From contig NZ_NEHB01000011.1 of assembly GCF_002127655.1 (NCBI RefSeq), positions 1 through 33,431 of the forward strand: DNA of 33,431 bases, read 5' to 3'. The translations under genes were made by a program, and so were the position numbers. Shown one piece after another: positions 6,829 through 15,622 of the stretch. The notes under the pieces were generated by a model that worked only from the letters and a program-made list of their open reading frames with translations, was not told the DNA's origin and ran no database searches. Position 1 is the first letter of the stretch; each line of letters starts with the position of its first letter. Source of the DNA: Janthinobacterium sp. GW456P (lineage in GTDB: Bacteria; Pseudomonadota; Gammaproteobacteria; Burkholderiales; Burkholderiaceae_D).

Positions 6829-8022
6829 CTATTTGGGCTCGCGGGGCAAGGTCAGTACGTGGCGCAGGTAGGCCGTTTCCTCGGGGTGCTGCGCATGATA
6901 GCGCTCGCGCGCAGCGCGCGTGGCCGCCTGATGGGCCACGATGCTGCTTTCCGTCAACTCGACGCCGAAGTCCGCCGGCGGCGGCAACTCGCCGCCAAAC
7001 AGGCGCGCCAGGATGAAGCGGCCCACATTGTCGCGGTAGTGCGATGCTTCCCAGTAATAGCGCATCGCGCGCGCGCCCGTCACCTGCGGGATAGCCTCGC
7101 TGGTGATGCTGTTGAAGCCGGAAAAATCAACCAGGCGCACGTCGCAGCCCTGGCGCCGGTAGCGTCCGGCCATCTGTGCCAGGTCGCGCTGCCATGCTTC
7201 CATGGACTCCCACTTGCCACGCCAATACAACGCGTCGAGCGTGAGCGCGTGCGTGGGATTGATGTACAGGCGCAAGCGCGTGCCGCCATGGCACAGCTTG
7301 CCGACGCTGACATCGAACGCTTGCAGCGCGGGCGCCGTCGGCCCCAGTCCATCGCCGAATTCCTGCAGGCGCGGCGTGAAAGCGCGCGCCGTGCCGGTCC
7401 AGGTACGGTTGCGGCTGGTGAGGCAGGATTCGTCGCGCTGGCCCAGCAAGGCCAGGCTGGACAGGCACACGCCGTCATAGGTGCCGCTGAGGATGCGCCA
7501 AGTGTCCTGGGTCATGTCCACGGTCAGGCCGCGCTTGATGTTGAGCAAGGCACGCCGCGCGAAAAACGCGGGGCCGGGGTCTGTCAAACCCGGCTCTACG
7601 CCGGCCGAGCCCAGTTCCAGAGAAAACGAAGGCGCGTCGATGCCCCATACCATGGTGTCGACCTGGCTGACCCTGGCCGCGTGCTCGGCCAGGCGGATGG
7701 CCTCGCCGATCGAGGCGCCCGAGATGGCGCTGTTAAAGACGCTCTTGCCATCGAACAAAGTACGCATGCTGTTTACCGGCAAACCCATTTCCGTGCGCGA
7801 ATTGCCGATGTAGACGACGGCGGGCCGGTAGCGCGCCACGGCATACGTCTTGCCCCACACGCTGAGTTTTTCGGTCGTCGGCCGCAATCGCTGCAGCAAC
7901 GGGCTGTCCCACTGGTGCAGCAAGTAGGGATCGACGCGGTAATTCACGGCGGAGATCAGCACCAGCGCGGTCAGCGCGCAGGCAAAGAAGATGGCGAGGT
8001 AGCGGCGGGCGGTGGTATCCAT
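6829..8022 (-). CDS. SGNH-like membrane-anchored protein, probable polysaccharide O-acetylation partner (copy 1)
   Basis: The 397-residue product has one N-terminal membrane anchor (residues about 8-27) and a large periplasmic part. YIGNSRTEMG (residues 71-80, Ser75) resembles the first block of SGNH/GDSL-type folds, and WEASHYRDNVG (His328) resembles the Ser-His block near the C-terminus. The usual Asp just before that His is not in its standard place, so activity is uncertain. It follows a second, closely similar gene and an AlgI-like MBOAT gene. This is the arrangement of AlgI with AlgJ/AlgX-type partners that acetylate polysaccharides in the periplasm. The gap to copy 2 is 44 bases. I start at the ATG at 8022 because it gives the same N-terminus as copy 2. 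Confidence 0.65.
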   Translation of the reverse strand: MDTTARRYLAIFFACALTALVLISAVNYRVDPYLLHQWDSPLLQRLRPTTEKLSVWGKTYAVARYRPAVVYIGNSRTEMGLPVNSMRTLFDGKSVFNSAISGASIGEAIRLAEHAARVSQVDTMVWGIDAPSFSLELGSAGVEPGLTDPGPAFFARRALLNIKRGLTVDMTQDTWRILSGTYDGVCLSSLALLGQRDESCLTSRNRTWTGTARAFTPRLQEFGDGLGPTAPALQAFDVSVGKLCHGGTRLRLYINPTHALTLDALYWRGKWESMEAWQRDLAQMAGRYRRQGCDVRLVDFSGFNSITSEAIPQVTGARAMRYYWEASHYRDNVGRFILARLFGGELPPPADFGVELTESSIVAHQAATRAARERYHAQHPEETAYLRHVLTLPREPK

Positions 8023-8066
8023 GGTCGGCTTTGAAGGTAGAGAAATGGCGTAGGTGGGGCCTGACA

Positions 8067-9257
8067 TCAACGCCGGATCAGCGGTCCGTCCAGCACCTGC
8101 TGCGTATACGCTGCCTCGCGCGCGTGTTCGACGCGATAGCGCTCGCGCGCGGCGCGCGTGGCTGCCTGGTGCGCGTCGACATTGTCCCGCGTCAATTCCA
8201 CGCCGAAATCGTCCGGCGCCGGCGTGCCGCCGCCGAACAGGCGCGCCAGGATCAAGTGGCCCACATTGTCCCGGTAATGCGACACTTCCCAGTAATAATG
8301 CATGTCGGGCTTGCCGCTGACGAGCGGGGTCGCTTCGGTCGTGATGCTGTTAAAGCCGGAAAAATCATACAGACGCACGTCGCAGCCCTGCTGGCGGTGG
8401 CGCTCGACGATACGCACCAGGCCGCGCTGCCAGGCCTGCATGGCATCCCACTTGCCGCGCCAGTGCAGCACATACATCGTCAGTGCGTGCGTGGGGTGGA
8501 TGTACAGGCGCAGGCGCAGGCCTGCCCGGCACAGCTTGCCGATGCTGGCATCAAAGGCCGGCGTCGAAGTCGGCGTCGGCCCCAGGCCATCGCCGAATTC
8601 CTGCAGCCGCACGGGTATGGCCTCCTTCGTGCCGAGCCAGTGCGCGATGCCCTTGAGGGTACAGCTCTCGTCGCGCTGCCCGTACACGGCCAGGTTGGAG
8701 CGGCAGGTATCGCCGGCATTGCCGGTGAGGATGCGCACGCTGTCCTGCGTCATGTCCAGGGTCAGGCCGCGCTTCAGGTTGACCAGGGCGCGCCGGGCGA
8801 AAAAGCCGCGTTCGGCGCCCGTCAGGCTGTCTTCCACGCGCGCCGCCCCCATCTCCAGGGAAAACGTGGGCGCGTCGACGCCCCATACCATGGTGTCGAC
8901 ATGGCTGACCCTGGCCGCATGCTCGGCCAGGCGGATGGCGTCGCCGATCGAGGCGCCGGACACCGCGCTGTTGAACACGCGCTTGCCGTCGAACAAGGCG
9001 CGCACGCTTGTCGGCAAGCCCATTTCCGTGCGCGAATTGCCGATGTAGATAATGGCCGGCCGGTAGCGCGCCACGGCATAGGTCTTGGCCCAGGCACCGA
9101 GCTTTTCATTCAGCTGGCGCGGCCGCTGCAGCAAGGGACTGTCCCACTGGTGCAGCAGGTAGGGGTCGACCTGGTAGTTCAGCAACGAGATGCCGCCCAG
9201 CACCAGGAACACGCAGGCGAAGAAACCGATGACGTAGCGGCGGGCGGCGGTGTCCAT
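8067..9257 (-). CDS. SGNH-like membrane-anchored protein, probable polysaccharide O-acetylation partner (copy 2)
   Basis: This 396-residue protein is a paralogue of its downstream neighbour along its whole length, for example DPYLLHQWDSPLLQR, YIGNSRTEMGLP, SGASIGDAIRLAEHAARVS and CDVRLYDFSGFNSIT. It has an N-terminal anchor at about residues 8-26, the same candidate Ser75, and the same C-terminal WEVSHYRDNVGH block. The start at 9257 is 2 bases past the stop of the MBOAT gene, so the two are translationally coupled. This supports a shared job in O-acetylation. Divergence between the copies is greatest around residues 140-230, where partner or substrate specificity may differ. The longer frame to 9362 would overlap the MBOAT gene and is rejected. 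Confidence 0.65.
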   Translation of the reverse strand: MDTAARRYVIGFFACVFLVLGGISLLNYQVDPYLLHQWDSPLLQRPRQLNEKLGAWAKTYAVARYRPAIIYIGNSRTEMGLPTSVRALFDGKRVFNSAVSGASIGDAIRLAEHAARVSHVDTMVWGVDAPTFSLEMGAARVEDSLTGAERGFFARRALVNLKRGLTLDMTQDSVRILTGNAGDTCRSNLAVYGQRDESCTLKGIAHWLGTKEAIPVRLQEFGDGLGPTPTSTPAFDASIGKLCRAGLRLRLYIHPTHALTMYVLHWRGKWDAMQAWQRGLVRIVERHRQQGCDVRLYDFSGFNSITTEATPLVSGKPDMHYYWEVSHYRDNVGHLILARLFGGGTPAPDDFGVELTRDNVDAHQAATRAARERYRVEHAREAAYTQQVLDGPLIRR

Positions 9258-9259
9258 GC

Positions 9260-10846
9260 TCAGAACTGGAAGTAGAGAAATTCGGTGACCCGGTTCATGC
9301 CGAAGATGCAGGCGACGAACAGCGCGGCCAGGCCCACGCTCCAGCGCGACGTGGGCCGCCAACTGAACGCCCAGCGCCCCGCAGGCTGAAAGATTCTTTC
9401 AATGGCAGGCTCGTAGAGAAAGAATATTTCTTGCGTATTCGGCGCCTTGAAAGCCAGCAGCATCGCCGCCAGCAATACGGGCAAGCCGGGGCCGGCCAGT
9501 TCTATCCAGCGGATGCCGTCGAACGCGGGCTGCCAGCCCCATTGCGCCAGGCTGGACGCGTGGCTGGCCAGGCCGCGCGGCAGGCTCACGCCGTTCGCGC
9601 CCACCAGCGCGCCCGCGATGTCCCAGGCCGTGGCCACGTCGGGCGCGCGGAAGAATATCCAGGCCAGCATGACGGCAAGAAAAGTCATGACGCCCGGCCA
9701 CCAGCGCAGCCACCCGTGCCCCGTGGCGCTACCGAATGCGCGCTGCCACGCCTGCTGCAGCACCAAGTACAGGCCGTGCAAGCCCCCCCAGATGACGAAG
9801 GTCCAGCCGGCGCCATGCCACAGGCCGCCCAGCAGCATGGTCAGCATCAGGTTGCGGTAGCGCATGGCCTCGCCACGGCGGCTGCCGCCCAGGGGTATGT
9901 ACAAATAGTCGCGCAGGAAACGCGACAAGGTCATGTGCCAGCGGCGCCAGAAGTCGGCGATATTGGCCGCCTTGTACGGCGAATTGAAGTTCAGCGGCAA
10001 TTTCACGCCGAACAGGCGCGACAGGCCGATGGCCATATCGGAATAGCCGGAAAAATCGAAATACAGCTGGAAGGTGTAGGCCAGCACGCCGATCCACGCC
10101 TCGATCAGGGTCGGCTGGGCGCCGGCCGCGAAGACGGGGATGGCCAGCGGCGACAGGTTGTCGGCGATCAGCACCTTCTTTGCCAGCCCAATCGTGAAGA
10201 TCGACAGGCCGATGGCGAAATTGACGGCGCGCGGATGGGCATTGGCCGGGTCGGCGAACTGCGGCATCATGTCGCGGTGGTGCAGCACGGGGCCGGCGAT
10301 CAGGTGGGGAAAGTAACTGACGAACAGCACGTAATGGATGAAGCGGTATTCGCGCACCTCGCCCCGGTAGCAATCGACGAGGAAGGCGATCTGCGTAAAG
10401 GTAAAGAACGAGATGCCGATCGGCAGGATGATGTTGAGGCCGTGCCACGGCAGGCTGTCAGTAATGGCACCGGCGGCACCGGCGGCCACGGCGACGGCAT
10501 TGATGCTGTCGATGAAGAAATTCGCATATTTATAGTACGCGAGCAGCCCCAGGTTCAGCGCCAGCGCCGCCACCAGCACGCGCTTGCGGGCCGCGCCCGC
10601 GCTGGCGCCCAACAGGCGCCCGGCGCCGTAATTGACGCAGATCGACGCCAGCAGCAGCGGCAGGTAGCGCACATCCCACCAGGCATAGAAGAACAGCGAG
10701 GCCAGCGCCAGCCAGGCGGCTGGTGCCAACGGGCGCCAGCCGAGTGCCAGGCCCCCGCTTGCGCGGTTCCAGCGGTCCAGCAAGAAATAGCCGGCCAGCA
10801 CAATGGGCAGATAGCCGAACAGAAAGGCGAAGGAGTTAAACAGCAT
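9260..10846 (-). CDS. AlgI-like MBOAT O-acyltransferase
   Basis: This polytopic membrane enzyme is of the type that moves acetyl groups across the inner membrane for modification of a surface polysaccharide. The 528-residue length fits AlgI/PatA/DltB-type proteins. Family landmarks include MLFNSFAFLFGYLPIV at the start, YFDFSGYSDMAIGLSRLFG near 262-280, NFNSPYKAANIADFWRRWH ending in His304, and LLGGLWHGAGW with the invariant MBOAT His344. The start at 10846 has a strong GGAGG. It overlaps the end of the upstream glycosyltransferase gene by 11 bases and is followed by its two SGNH-like partners. A longer frame to 11032 is only an antisense or shadow extension. Confidence 0.85.
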   Translation of the reverse strand: MLFNSFAFLFGYLPIVLAGYFLLDRWNRASGGLALGWRPLAPAAWLALASLFFYAWWDVRYLPLLLASICVNYGAGRLLGASAGAARKRVLVAALALNLGLLAYYKYANFFIDSINAVAVAAGAAGAITDSLPWHGLNIILPIGISFFTFTQIAFLVDCYRGEVREYRFIHYVLFVSYFPHLIAGPVLHHRDMMPQFADPANAHPRAVNFAIGLSIFTIGLAKKVLIADNLSPLAIPVFAAGAQPTLIEAWIGVLAYTFQLYFDFSGYSDMAIGLSRLFGVKLPLNFNSPYKAANIADFWRRWHMTLSRFLRDYLYIPLGGSRRGEAMRYRNLMLTMLLGGLWHGAGWTFVIWGGLHGLYLVLQQAWQRAFGSATGHGWLRWWPGVMTFLAVMLAWIFFRAPDVATAWDIAGALVGANGVSLPRGLASHASSLAQWGWQPAFDGIRWIELAGPGLPVLLAAMLLAFKAPNTQEIFFLYEPAIERIFQPAGRWAFSWRPTSRWSVGLAALFVACIFGMNRVTEFLYFQF

Positions 10847-11909
10847 GTTGCCTCCTGGCAGGCAGCGACTGCGCCTGGTAGTAACAATCGACGATCTGCG
10901 CCGCCACCCGTTCCCACGTAAAGCGCTCCACCAGCGCCTGCACGCGGCAGCGCTCGGGCGGCTGCGCCAGCAATTCGAGGATGGCCTGGCGCTGCGCGAC
11001 GCCGTCGTCCCAGCGCACCTTGCGCAGCGCAAACGCGGAATCGGGCAAGTCCAGCGCGCTTTGCGCCGTCATGACGACGGGCGTGCCTGCCGCCAGCGCT
11101 TCGAGCACGCTTAAGGGAAACACCTCGCCCTGACTGGGCAAGGCCGCCACAGGCGCCGCATGGTAGGCGCTGGCCAGCAGCGGGTCGGCGTGGTCGAGCG
11201 CGCCCAGCCAGCTGACGTACGGCAAGTCCAGCAATTGCTGCAGATACGCCTGCTGTTCGCGCGGCGCGGTACCGATCAGCACCAGCGGCAAGCCGGCGCC
11301 GGCCAACGCCTGGGCCAGGCCCAGCTGGTTTTTATACGGTGAAATGCTGCCCACCATCAGCACGAAGGGCCCGGCGATGCCCGTCTCTCGCAAGAACAGG
11401 TCGCCATTGGCCGTGAAGAAATGCGGGTTGATCCCGTTCGGCAAGACGTGGATGGCGTCGCCCCCCAAACCAAAGCCCTGCACGATGGCATCGCGCTCGG
11501 CCTGGCCCAGGGCGATCACCACATCGGCCAGCTGCAAGGCGCGCCGCGTTTGCGCATAGCTCGTTTGCACCATCCATTCCGTCAGGCGCCCTGCCAGCCG
11601 GTCGGCCAGCCGCGCGCGCCAGGCGCTGGCGCGGCCCCAGCCAGGCGACAGCAAGGGCGACAGCACCACGGGCACGCCTTGCTCACTGGCCATTTCCATG
11701 ATGCGGTAAGTGCCATTGCTCGCCGAAAACACGTGCAACACGTCGAAATCAGCCAGCCGCTCATGGTTGGCGTCCACCAGTTGCACCTCCAGGGGCCGTG
11801 CCGGCTGCTTGGGCAACCGGTTCAGCGCGGCAATGGTTTCGCGTACCTGGATCTGCAAGCCGCCGTCGCGCTGGAACAGCATCGGGTAGGACAAGATACC
11901 GACACGCAT
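10836..11909 (-). CDS. Glycosyltransferase family 4 protein
   Basis: The 357-residue product has the GT-B layout. The N-terminal domain starts MRVGILSYPMLFQRDGGLQI, with the glycine-rich acceptor-side loop. The C-terminal domain has VGSISPYKNQLGLAQAL near 175 and the E-x7-E signature in GEVFPLSVLEALAAGTPVV. It would transfer a sugar from a nucleotide donor to a lipid-linked intermediate at the cytoplasmic face. The sugar cannot be told from sequence. I prefer the ATG at 11909 because AAAGGA lies 6 bases upstream. The ATG at 11915 would overlap the flippase stop as ATGA and is a close alternative. Confidence 0.85.
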   Translation of the reverse strand: MRVGILSYPMLFQRDGGLQIQVRETIAALNRLPKQPARPLEVQLVDANHERLADFDVLHVFSASNGTYRIMEMASEQGVPVVLSPLLSPGWGRASAWRARLADRLAGRLTEWMVQTSYAQTRRALQLADVVIALGQAERDAIVQGFGLGGDAIHVLPNGINPHFFTANGDLFLRETGIAGPFVLMVGSISPYKNQLGLAQALAGAGLPLVLIGTAPREQQAYLQQLLDLPYVSWLGALDHADPLLASAYHAAPVAALPSQGEVFPLSVLEALAAGTPVVMTAQSALDLPDSAFALRKVRWDDGVAQRQAILELLAQPPERCRVQALVERFTWERVAAQIVDCYYQAQSLPARRQHAV

Positions 11910-11911
11910 GG

Positions 11912-13384
11912 TCATCCTTTCGTGCATTTGACGGCCAGCCAGCGGCTGGCCAGCTTGCGTTGCAATAACAGAAATTCGCCAGCGAGCTCATGCTTAAACA
12001 GGAACAGACCGGCCAGCCAGCACAGCAAGGTGACCAGCGCCGTGCCTGCCAGCGCCAGCAACGCTGGCGTATCGACAGGCAGCCACAGCAGCGAAGCGAC
12101 GGGCGCGACGGCGCTACAGCCGCAGAGCAGCAGGCTCTTGCGCAAGGCCCGCGCCAGAATGCGCCAATCGAGTGCGCTCAAGCGCCGCAGGCAGCCGTAA
12201 TTGAGCCAGCTGCGCAGCACGTTGCTCAGCACCACGGCCCAGGCCACCGCCACCAGGCCGAACGGCGCCGCCGCCAGCAGCAGCGCCACTTTGATGGCGC
12301 CAGCCCAGGCATCGAGCCGCACCTGCGCATGCAGCTGGCCCGTCGCCACGAACAGGTAGCGGGCCATGCTGAACATGCTATACACGGCCGAGGACAGGCA
12401 CATGATGCGGATCAAGGGCACACATCCGATCCATTGCGCGCCGTACAACACTTTGACCAAGGGCAAGGCCATGCAGGCGAGAAAGAGAAAAAACGGCCAG
12501 GCCAGCGCCGTCATATAACTGATCGTGCGCAAATACACGCGTTCCGCCCCGCCTTGGCCGCCCCCTTCCCGCGCACGCGCCGCGAACAAGGGAAACACGA
12601 CGGGAGAAATCGCGCTGGTGATGGCCTGGTTAAAGATATTGAGCACGCTTTGCGCCTTGCCGAACAGGGCCAGGCTTTCAATGCCGATCAGCTTGCCGAT
12701 GATGAGGTCCGGCGCCGCCACGCCCGCCTCGTCGACGAGGCCGCCCCCCGTCGCATACGCGCCAAAGCGGGCGATATCGCCCATGCCGCGCCGTGCCGGC
12801 AGCCACGGCAGTTCGCGGGGCCGCACCAGCAGGCTCACCAGCAGCGAAGCGCAGGAACCGGCCAGCGCCGCCCACACCATGCTCATATAACTGCAGCCCT
12901 GCAGCGCCAGCAGCACGGCCACCAGCAGGTTGACGACGCTGTTGGCCGCATTGATGGCGTAGATGGCGCGAAAGCGCAGTTGCCGGCGCAGCATCGGCAA
13001 GGTCAAGGCGCTGAACGGAATCAACAGGAAATTGACCGATAGCAAACGCAGCACGAGGGTCAGCCGTGGTTCGTCATAGAAATGCGCGAGCGGCGCGCTG
13101 GCCAGCAACACCAGGGCCGCCAGCAGCCAGGCGACGAGCAGGCTGGTGGCCAGCGCGGCCCGCAGTTTCACGGCATCGAGCTGCTTTTCCTGGATCAGGT
13201 ATTGCCCCACGCCAAAGTCGCGCACCACTTGCGCCAAGGCCACCAGCACGGCCCCCAGCGAATACACACCGACCTCGGCCGGCGTCAGCAGGCGCGACAG
13301 CACCATGGTGGCGATAATGCCCAGCAGCAGCACCGTGTATTTTTCGGCAAACGAAAAGAAAAACGAATGGCGGGTGGCGCTCAT
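11912..13384 (-). CDS. Polysaccharide flippase, Wzx/MOP type
   Basis: This 490-residue integral membrane protein has about 12-14 hydrophobic segments. It opens with FFFSFAEKYTVLLLGIIATM and LSRLLTPAEVGVYSLGAVLV, which is typical of polysaccharide transporters of the MOP superfamily. DFGVGQYLIQEK near residue 57 is also a family hallmark. It would flip the undecaprenyl-linked repeat unit to the periplasm, ahead of the Wzy/ligase-like protein encoded on the opposite strand. It lies 15 bases after the fused glycosyltransferase gene and overlaps or abuts the next glycosyltransferase. The strand, spacing and order point to one minus-strand operon from 15490 to 6829. Confidence 0.85.
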   Translation of the reverse strand: MSATRHSFFFSFAEKYTVLLLGIIATMVLSRLLTPAEVGVYSLGAVLVALAQVVRDFGVGQYLIQEKQLDAVKLRAALATSLLVAWLLAALVLLASAPLAHFYDEPRLTLVLRLLSVNFLLIPFSALTLPMLRRQLRFRAIYAINAANSVVNLLVAVLLALQGCSYMSMVWAALAGSCASLLVSLLVRPRELPWLPARRGMGDIARFGAYATGGGLVDEAGVAAPDLIIGKLIGIESLALFGKAQSVLNIFNQAITSAISPVVFPLFAARAREGGGQGGAERVYLRTISYMTALAWPFFLFLACMALPLVKVLYGAQWIGCVPLIRIMCLSSAVYSMFSMARYLFVATGQLHAQVRLDAWAGAIKVALLLAAAPFGLVAVAWAVVLSNVLRSWLNYGCLRRLSALDWRILARALRKSLLLCGCSAVAPVASLLWLPVDTPALLALAGTALVTLLCWLAGLFLFKHELAGEFLLLQRKLASRWLAVKCTKG

Positions 13385-13399
13385 GCGGGCGGCCCGCGC

Positions 13400-15490
13400 C
13401 TACACCAGGCCGGCGTAAAATGCGCGCAGCTGGCGTTCCAGCCGCGGCATCGCATAGCGCTGCACGGTTTCCTCGCGCGCCAGCCGTCCCATGCGGGCGC
13501 GCCGGGGCGCGTCCATCAGCAGCTGCGCCACGGCAACGCAGGCGGCGTGCTCGTCTTCGAGCGGCAGCAATAGTCCGCCTGCGCTATCGTGCAGGATATC
13601 GTGCGTGCCCGGCACGTCCGTCCCCACGGCCGGCACGCCGCAGGCCATGGCCTCGATGGTGGCGATGCCGAAGCCTTCGTTCTTACTCAGCAGTACATGC
13701 AGGTCGAAGGCCGGCATCAGCAGCTCGACGCGCTGCTGGAAACCGGCAAACACGACTCTGTCCTGCAAGCCCGTCTGCTGCGCCTGCAGCCGCAGCATGG
13801 CTTCCAGCGGCCCGGTGCCGACCAGCACTAAATATAAGTTGGGAAATTGCGCGGCCAGCCTGGCGAACAGGGTCAGCAGCGCTTGCGGACGCTTTTGCGC
13901 AGACAATCGCGCCACGGCGCCGAGCACGAGCGCGTCCGGCGGCAGCCCCAGTTGCTTGCGCGCCTGCACTCTCCGTTCGGGCGAGACGATAAACGTATCC
14001 GTATCGACGCCGTTGGGAATGACGGCCAGCCGCGTTTCCGGACTCAGCATGTCGCGGTAGAGGTCGAGGAAATGCCGCATGGCCGACGGCGATACGGCAT
14101 ATACGCCTTTGACGGTTCGGAAGGCTTCCTGCAGCCGCGGCCGCTGCCAGGCGCTGAAGGCCTCCAAAGGAAACGCATTGTGCACGCTGATCACGGCGGG
14201 CAGCCGGCACTGCCGCGCCAGCCACAGGATGGAAGCGCCGTAACTGGTCCAGCAGAATGCCACGTGGACCAGGTCCGGCCGCAGCCGCCGCAGCCGCCAC
14301 GCGCCCGTGACCCTGGCGCGCAGCCAATTCCAGCGGCGCCAGGCCCAGTGTTCGAGAAACAGGGGCGGCTCGTACACGCGCACTTGCATCTGCCCTGCGC
14401 GCAAGTCTTGCGCCCAGGCAGTAAAACCGGGAAAGCGCCGCAGCGCCAGCACGCTGTCGTAGCCGCTCGCGCCCAGCATTTTCGCCTCTTGCGCCATGCG
14501 CAGCTCCATGCCGCCCAGCTCGCCCGAGTAGCTGCTGATGACGATGCGCGGCAAGCGTTTTCTACGTCCGCGCCACGCTTCATGGAAGAAGCCGCGCAGC
14601 CAGGCCCGTTCCCACTGGCGCAGGAACAGGTCGGCCTGGTCGCGCCGCAGCCAGGCCCGCACGGCGCCGAAGGAATCGCGCACGTATCTGCCCAGCATCC
14701 AGCGCGGCACGCCCAGCAATTCCACGCTGGGCGCCAAGGTCGCCAGCCGGCACTGGCCCCGGCCGAACAGCATGGCGCGGCGCAGTATCCAGGCGCGCCG
14801 CACCTGCTGCACGCGGATGATGTGCGCCACCCGCGCTTGCGGACAGAACCAGGACGGATTGCCGGCCGCATGCATCTCCAGGTTGAGCCGGGTTTCGCTG
14901 CCCATGGCGTAATTCGCACCCTGCGGGCCGATGCTTTCGTCATAACGGGCGCCCGCCTCGAAGATGCGGCGGCGTATCGCCATGTTGGCGCCCCACACGA
15001 GGCCCGGATAGACGGGGGCATCGCGCAGGTCGGGGCTGGTGATGCCCCAGGTGAGGCCGACGGGCGTCAGGCGCAGCAGCCACTGCGCCGGCTGCTCGCG
15101 CCAGGCGGGCACGATGGCGCCGCCGAACAGGGCGTAGCCGGGGTGGGCGCGCGCGCTGTCCTGCAAGCGGCACAGCCAGTCTGGCTCGGGCATGGCGTCG
15201 TCGTCGCCAAAGACGAACAGCTCGCTTCCGTCGCCGCCCAGGCGCAAGGCGTGCTCGACGGCGCCATTCAGGGCGGGACTGCGGCCGCGCCGCGCCACGT
15301 GGATGGAACTCAGGGGCAAGCGGCCGCGGAAGGCGGCGATCACCTGGGCCGTGGCGTCCGTGCTGCCATTGTCGGCGATGACGAGGCGCCAGCCGCCCAC
15401 GGGCGGTCGCAAGCCCATGTAGGCGCGCAATACCTGGGGCAAGGTGCCGGCGCCATTGTAGGTCGCCATGAGAACGGTCAACAAGGACAT
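13400..15490 (-). CDS. Two-domain glycosyltransferase, GT2 fused to GT4
   Basis: The 696-residue protein joins two glycosyltransferases. Residues 1 to about 300 are GT2: LTVLMATYNGAGTLPQVL, then VIADNGSTDAT near 37-47, and an acidic metal-binding stretch FGDDDAMPEPDW (Asp96-98). From about residue 315 a GT4 domain begins with IVISSYSGELGGMELRMAQE and carries PNGVDTD, VGTGPLEAM and the signature KNEGFGIATIEAMACGVPAV. The two halves may add successive sugars. The ATG at 15490 has a strong AAGGAGG (the CCTCCTT near 15492), so it is the first gene of the minus-strand operon. No stop codon or frame change separates the domains. Confidence 0.85.
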   Translation of the reverse strand: MSLLTVLMATYNGAGTLPQVLRAYMGLRPPVGGWRLVIADNGSTDATAQVIAAFRGRLPLSSIHVARRGRSPALNGAVEHALRLGGDGSELFVFGDDDAMPEPDWLCRLQDSARAHPGYALFGGAIVPAWREQPAQWLLRLTPVGLTWGITSPDLRDAPVYPGLVWGANMAIRRRIFEAGARYDESIGPQGANYAMGSETRLNLEMHAAGNPSWFCPQARVAHIIRVQQVRRAWILRRAMLFGRGQCRLATLAPSVELLGVPRWMLGRYVRDSFGAVRAWLRRDQADLFLRQWERAWLRGFFHEAWRGRRKRLPRIVISSYSGELGGMELRMAQEAKMLGASGYDSVLALRRFPGFTAWAQDLRAGQMQVRVYEPPLFLEHWAWRRWNWLRARVTGAWRLRRLRPDLVHVAFCWTSYGASILWLARQCRLPAVISVHNAFPLEAFSAWQRPRLQEAFRTVKGVYAVSPSAMRHFLDLYRDMLSPETRLAVIPNGVDTDTFIVSPERRVQARKQLGLPPDALVLGAVARLSAQKRPQALLTLFARLAAQFPNLYLVLVGTGPLEAMLRLQAQQTGLQDRVVFAGFQQRVELLMPAFDLHVLLSKNEGFGIATIEAMACGVPAVGTDVPGTHDILHDSAGGLLLPLEDEHAACVAVAQLLMDAPRRARMGRLAREETVQRYAMPRLERQLRAFYAGLV

Positions 15491-15622
15491 GCCTCCTTGG
15501 TCTTACCATGACAAAACTATGTACTACAGCAGTGTTGATCCAGTGTACTGAGCCTGCCCGCCAGCCCGTTGACAGGCATCAAGACCTTGCCAACCCGGGC
15601 ACAACCAGGAGCGCCCCCTTTC

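Noticed and set aside
6802..8034. Long plus-strand frame opposite the SGNH-like gene (likewise 8031-9275, 9431-10921, 13847-15511)
   Set aside because: These long frames arise from GC-rich third codon positions of the real minus-strand genes. Their products are rich in Arg/Ala/Gln/His with no domain pattern.
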